NCBI GenBank assembly: GCA_027493625.1
Contig: JAOSKM010000001.1
Span: 525,489 to 589,488 of the forward strand
Direction: 5' to 3'
From: Planctomycetota bacterium
Lineage (GTDB): Bacteria > Planctomycetota > UBA8742 > UBA2392
DNA length: 64,000 nucleotides
The position numbers were made by a program, and so were the translations under genes. Every line of letters starts with the position of its first letter. Position 1 is the first letter of the stretch. Below, one piece after another: positions 61,933-64,000 of this stretch. The notes beneath the pieces are model-generated. The model was not told the origin of the DNA, did no database searches, and saw only the letters and a program-made list of their open reading frames with translations.

Positions 61933-63912
61933 ATGTACCAGCTGCTTGAACAAGCCGACACACCCGACGGACTGAAGCAGATCGCCGTCAGCGATCTCCC
62001 CAGGCTGGCGGAGCAGATGCGCCAGTTCATCATCGAGACCGTCGCCGGCCGCACCGGCGGCCATCTGGGTTCGGGCCTTGGCACCGTTGAGCTGACCATC
62101 GCCCTGCACTACTACTACGACCTGCTTGAGCGCGACAGCGTAGTCTACGACGTCGGCCACCAGTGCTACCCGCACAAGCTGCTGACGGGGCGGCGCGCGC
62201 AGTTCGGCACGTTGCGCCAGTACCACGGCATCTCCGGCTTCCCTGATCCCAAGGAAAGCCCCTACGACCGTGTAAAGACCGGCCACGGCGGCACAAGCCT
62301 CAGCACGGCGCTGGGCATTGCCGTCGCCAACAAACAGCAGGGCTTCACGGACCGCACCGCCATTGCGGTGATCGGTGACGGCGCGCTGCAGGAGGGCCAG
62401 GCGCTGGAGGCGCTGAACCATGGCGGCGACATGCGCGACCTGAAGTACCTGATCGTGCTCAACGACAACGAGCATGGCATCGGCCCCGCCACCGGCGCGC
62501 TGGCCAATTACTTCAGCAAGTTCCGCACCAGCCAGGCCTACACCAGCGCCAAGAAAGACATCAAGAAGATGCTCAAGCTGCTCGACGAGCAGGCGGGCAG
62601 CTTCGGCCGTGCCGTCCACGATGTGCTGGACCACGTCAAGGCCGGCCTGCACGGCCTGATGCCGGCCACCCACCCGGGCGTGCTGTTCGAAGAACTGGGG
62701 TACTTCTATTACGGGCCGATCGACGGGCACGACATCCCCACGCTGCTGGAAGCCTTCGAGAACGCAGCCCGCGTGCCCAAGCCGGTGGTGCTGCACGTGA
62801 TGACGAAGAAGGGCAAGGGTTTCAACAACGACGAGCCCGACCACTACGCCTACCACGCCGCGAAGACTCACAGCAAGCTGACCGCGCACCTGCCCAAGGA
62901 GTACAGGCGCGCGGGCGGCCCTGCTTATACCGATGTGTTCATCGACAAGACCTTCGAGATGATGGAGAAGGATCCCAAGGTTGTCGCAATAACCGCGGCG
63001 ATGCTGCAGGGCACCGGTCTCGAGAAGGTCCAGCAGAAGTACCCTGAGCGAGTGATCGACGTCGGCATGGCCGAGCAGCACGCCGTGGGTTTCGCCCAGG
63101 GCCTGAAACTCGGCGGCCTGAAGCCGATCTGCGCGGTGTATTCAACCTTCATGCAGCGCAGTGTGGACCAGCTGTTCCAGGAACTGGCATTGATCAAGTG
63201 CCCGGTACTGATGGCGCTGGACCGCGCCGGGCTGGTGGGCCCCGACGGCGCGACACACAACGGCGTGTTCGACATCGCCTACATCAGCATGCTGCCAAAC
63301 ACCGTGCTGATGGCGCCGCGCGACGCCACCGAGCTCAAGAACATGATGGACTTCGGCCTTGAGCTCAGCCTGCCTGCCGCGGTGCGTTTCCCGCGCGCCC
63401 AGTCACCCAAGCAGGAGTTTCCTGCAGGGCCCGCGCTTGAGCTGGGCAAGGCGGAAGTGCTGGTCGAGGGCGACGACGGTGTGGTGATCGCTTACGGCTC
63501 GATGGTCTATCACGCCCTGGAAGCGATCGAGCTGATCCAGGAGCGGCATGGTAAGCGGCTGACCCTGGTCAATGCCCGCTTCGCAAAGCCCTTTGACGAA
63601 GCGCTGTTCGCCAGGCTGATCGAAAAACACGACCACGTCTTCACCGTCGAGGAACACGTCCGTCGCGGCGGTTTCGGCAGCATCGTGCTTGAGTTTGCCA
63701 ACCGCGCCCGCCTTGAGAGCGGCAAGATCGAGGTGCTGGCCATCGACGACCGCTTCGTCGATCACGGCGCCCGCGTCGAGGTGTTGCAGGAAGTGGGCCT
63801 CGACCCGGCCGGCATCGCCGCCAGCATCGAACGCCGCATGGGCCTGCGCAAACCGGGCAGCGAAAGCGGCAGCACGCGTAACGTGGCCACCGGGAGCAGC
63901 GTCAGCGGATGA
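61933..63912 (+). CDS. dxs: 1-deoxy-D-xylulose-5-phosphate synthase
   Basis: First enzyme of the MEP isoprenoid pathway; uses thiamine diphosphate to join pyruvate and glyceraldehyde 3-phosphate. The 659-residue protein has HLGSGLGTVELTIALHYYY, YDVGHQCYPHKLLTGR, TKTGHGGTSLSTALG, the ThDP motif GDGALQEGQALEALN and the transketolase part VGMAEQHAVGFAQGLKL. Length is slightly above normal (about 620-635). The stop overlaps the next start (ATGA). Confidence 0.95.
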   Translation: MYQLLEQADTPDGLKQIAVSDLPRLAEQMRQFIIETVAGRTGGHLGSGLGTVELTIALHYYYDLLERDSVVYDVGHQCYPHKLLTGRRAQFGTLRQYHGISGFPDPKESPYDRVKTGHGGTSLSTALGIAVANKQQGFTDRTAIAVIGDGALQEGQALEALNHGGDMRDLKYLIVLNDNEHGIGPATGALANYFSKFRTSQAYTSAKKDIKKMLKLLDEQAGSFGRAVHDVLDHVKAGLHGLMPATHPGVLFEELGYFYYGPIDGHDIPTLLEAFENAARVPKPVVLHVMTKKGKGFNNDEPDHYAYHAAKTHSKLTAHLPKEYRRAGGPAYTDVFIDKTFEMMEKDPKVVAITAAMLQGTGLEKVQQKYPERVIDVGMAEQHAVGFAQGLKLGGLKPICAVYSTFMQRSVDQLFQELALIKCPVLMALDRAGLVGPDGATHNGVFDIAYISMLPNTVLMAPRDATELKNMMDFGLELSLPAAVRFPRAQSPKQEFPAGPALELGKAEVLVEGDDGVVIAYGSMVYHALEAIELIQERHGKRLTLVNARFAKPFDEALFARLIEKHDHVFTVEEHVRRGGFGSIVLEFANRARLESGKIEVLAIDDRFVDHGARVEVLQEVGLDPAGIAASIERRMGLRKPGSESGSTRNVATGSSVSG

Positions 63913-64000
63913 TCTTACTCGTCGGCGACAGTCACCGGTCAGACGTGGTGCACGCGATTGCCCAGGTTGAGCCGCTGTTGCGTGAGCTGGAAGACGTTGT
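63909..64000 (+). CDS. Start of an ORF cut by the window end
   Basis: An open frame of 30 codons starting at ATG 63909, overlapping the dxs stop by 4 nt. It begins MILLVGDSHRSDVVHAIAQV. The hydrophobic strand followed by a helix recalls the start of an NAD kinase, a frequent neighbour of dxs, but the fragment is too short to decide. Confidence 0.4.
   Translation, partial: MILLVGDSHRSDVVHAIAQVEPLLRELEDV

Overview
The window is about 64 kb of GC-rich, densely coding DNA from a Gram-negative (diderm) bacterium. The diderm assignment rests on a heptosyltransferase, an MsbA-type exporter, a WaaP-like sugar kinase, a PilMNOPQ machine with an outer-membrane secretin, and several lipoproteins. Eukaryote-like Ser/Thr kinases, a DUSP23-like phosphatase and large unrecognised secreted proteins would fit Planctomycetota or a neighbouring lineage. 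That placement is inference; there is no rRNA gene to confirm it.

Layout. 1-3029: a split ATP synthase locus (end of the delta subunit, a lipoprotein, an alpha subunit with a long internal insertion, a DinB-like protein), without gamma or beta. 3371-7113: a phosphonate-type ABC importer. 7110-10320: PEP carboxylase and pyrophosphatase on the minus strand. 10405-16444: a selenocysteine locus on the minus strand, with tRNA-Sec(UCA), a glycosyltransferase, selA and three tandem paralogous secreted proteins. 16687-18268: Fe/Mn superoxide dismutase and an SDR oxidoreductase. 18326-21949: an RTX-repeat protein coupled to an anchored partner. 22121-37218: metabolic genes (LOG family, CDP-alcohol transferase, SagB-like nitroreductase, acetyl-CoA synthetase, two aldehyde dehydrogenases, homocysteine methyltransferase, amine oxidase), a toxin-antitoxin pair, a diguanylate cyclase and secreted proteins. 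39501-51008: an eight-gene plus-strand run joining protein kinases and a dual-specificity phosphatase to envelope-glycan assembly. 51036-53186: a membrane protein fused to a spermidine-synthase-like domain. 53511-60957: type IV pilus/secretion genes. 60969-64000: isoprenoid genes ispA and dxs.

Main discovery. Two of the three tandem paralogs next to selA and tRNA-Sec (15596-16444 and 13172-14126) are readable only if an in-frame UGA is decoded as selenocysteine. In both, UGA is codon 29, follows the same seven residues (AQPLSAG) just after a signal peptide, and is followed by Cys. Each UGA has a hairpin whose apical loop starts 22 nt downstream, as expected for a bacterial SECIS. The middle paralog has a run of cysteines instead. 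I cannot assign these to any selenoprotein family I know.

Caution. Ten genes carry small indels (13 in all), mostly one base in a homopolymer, that break otherwise intact reading frames. The simplest explanation is residual sequencing error, and I annotate these genes across the break.
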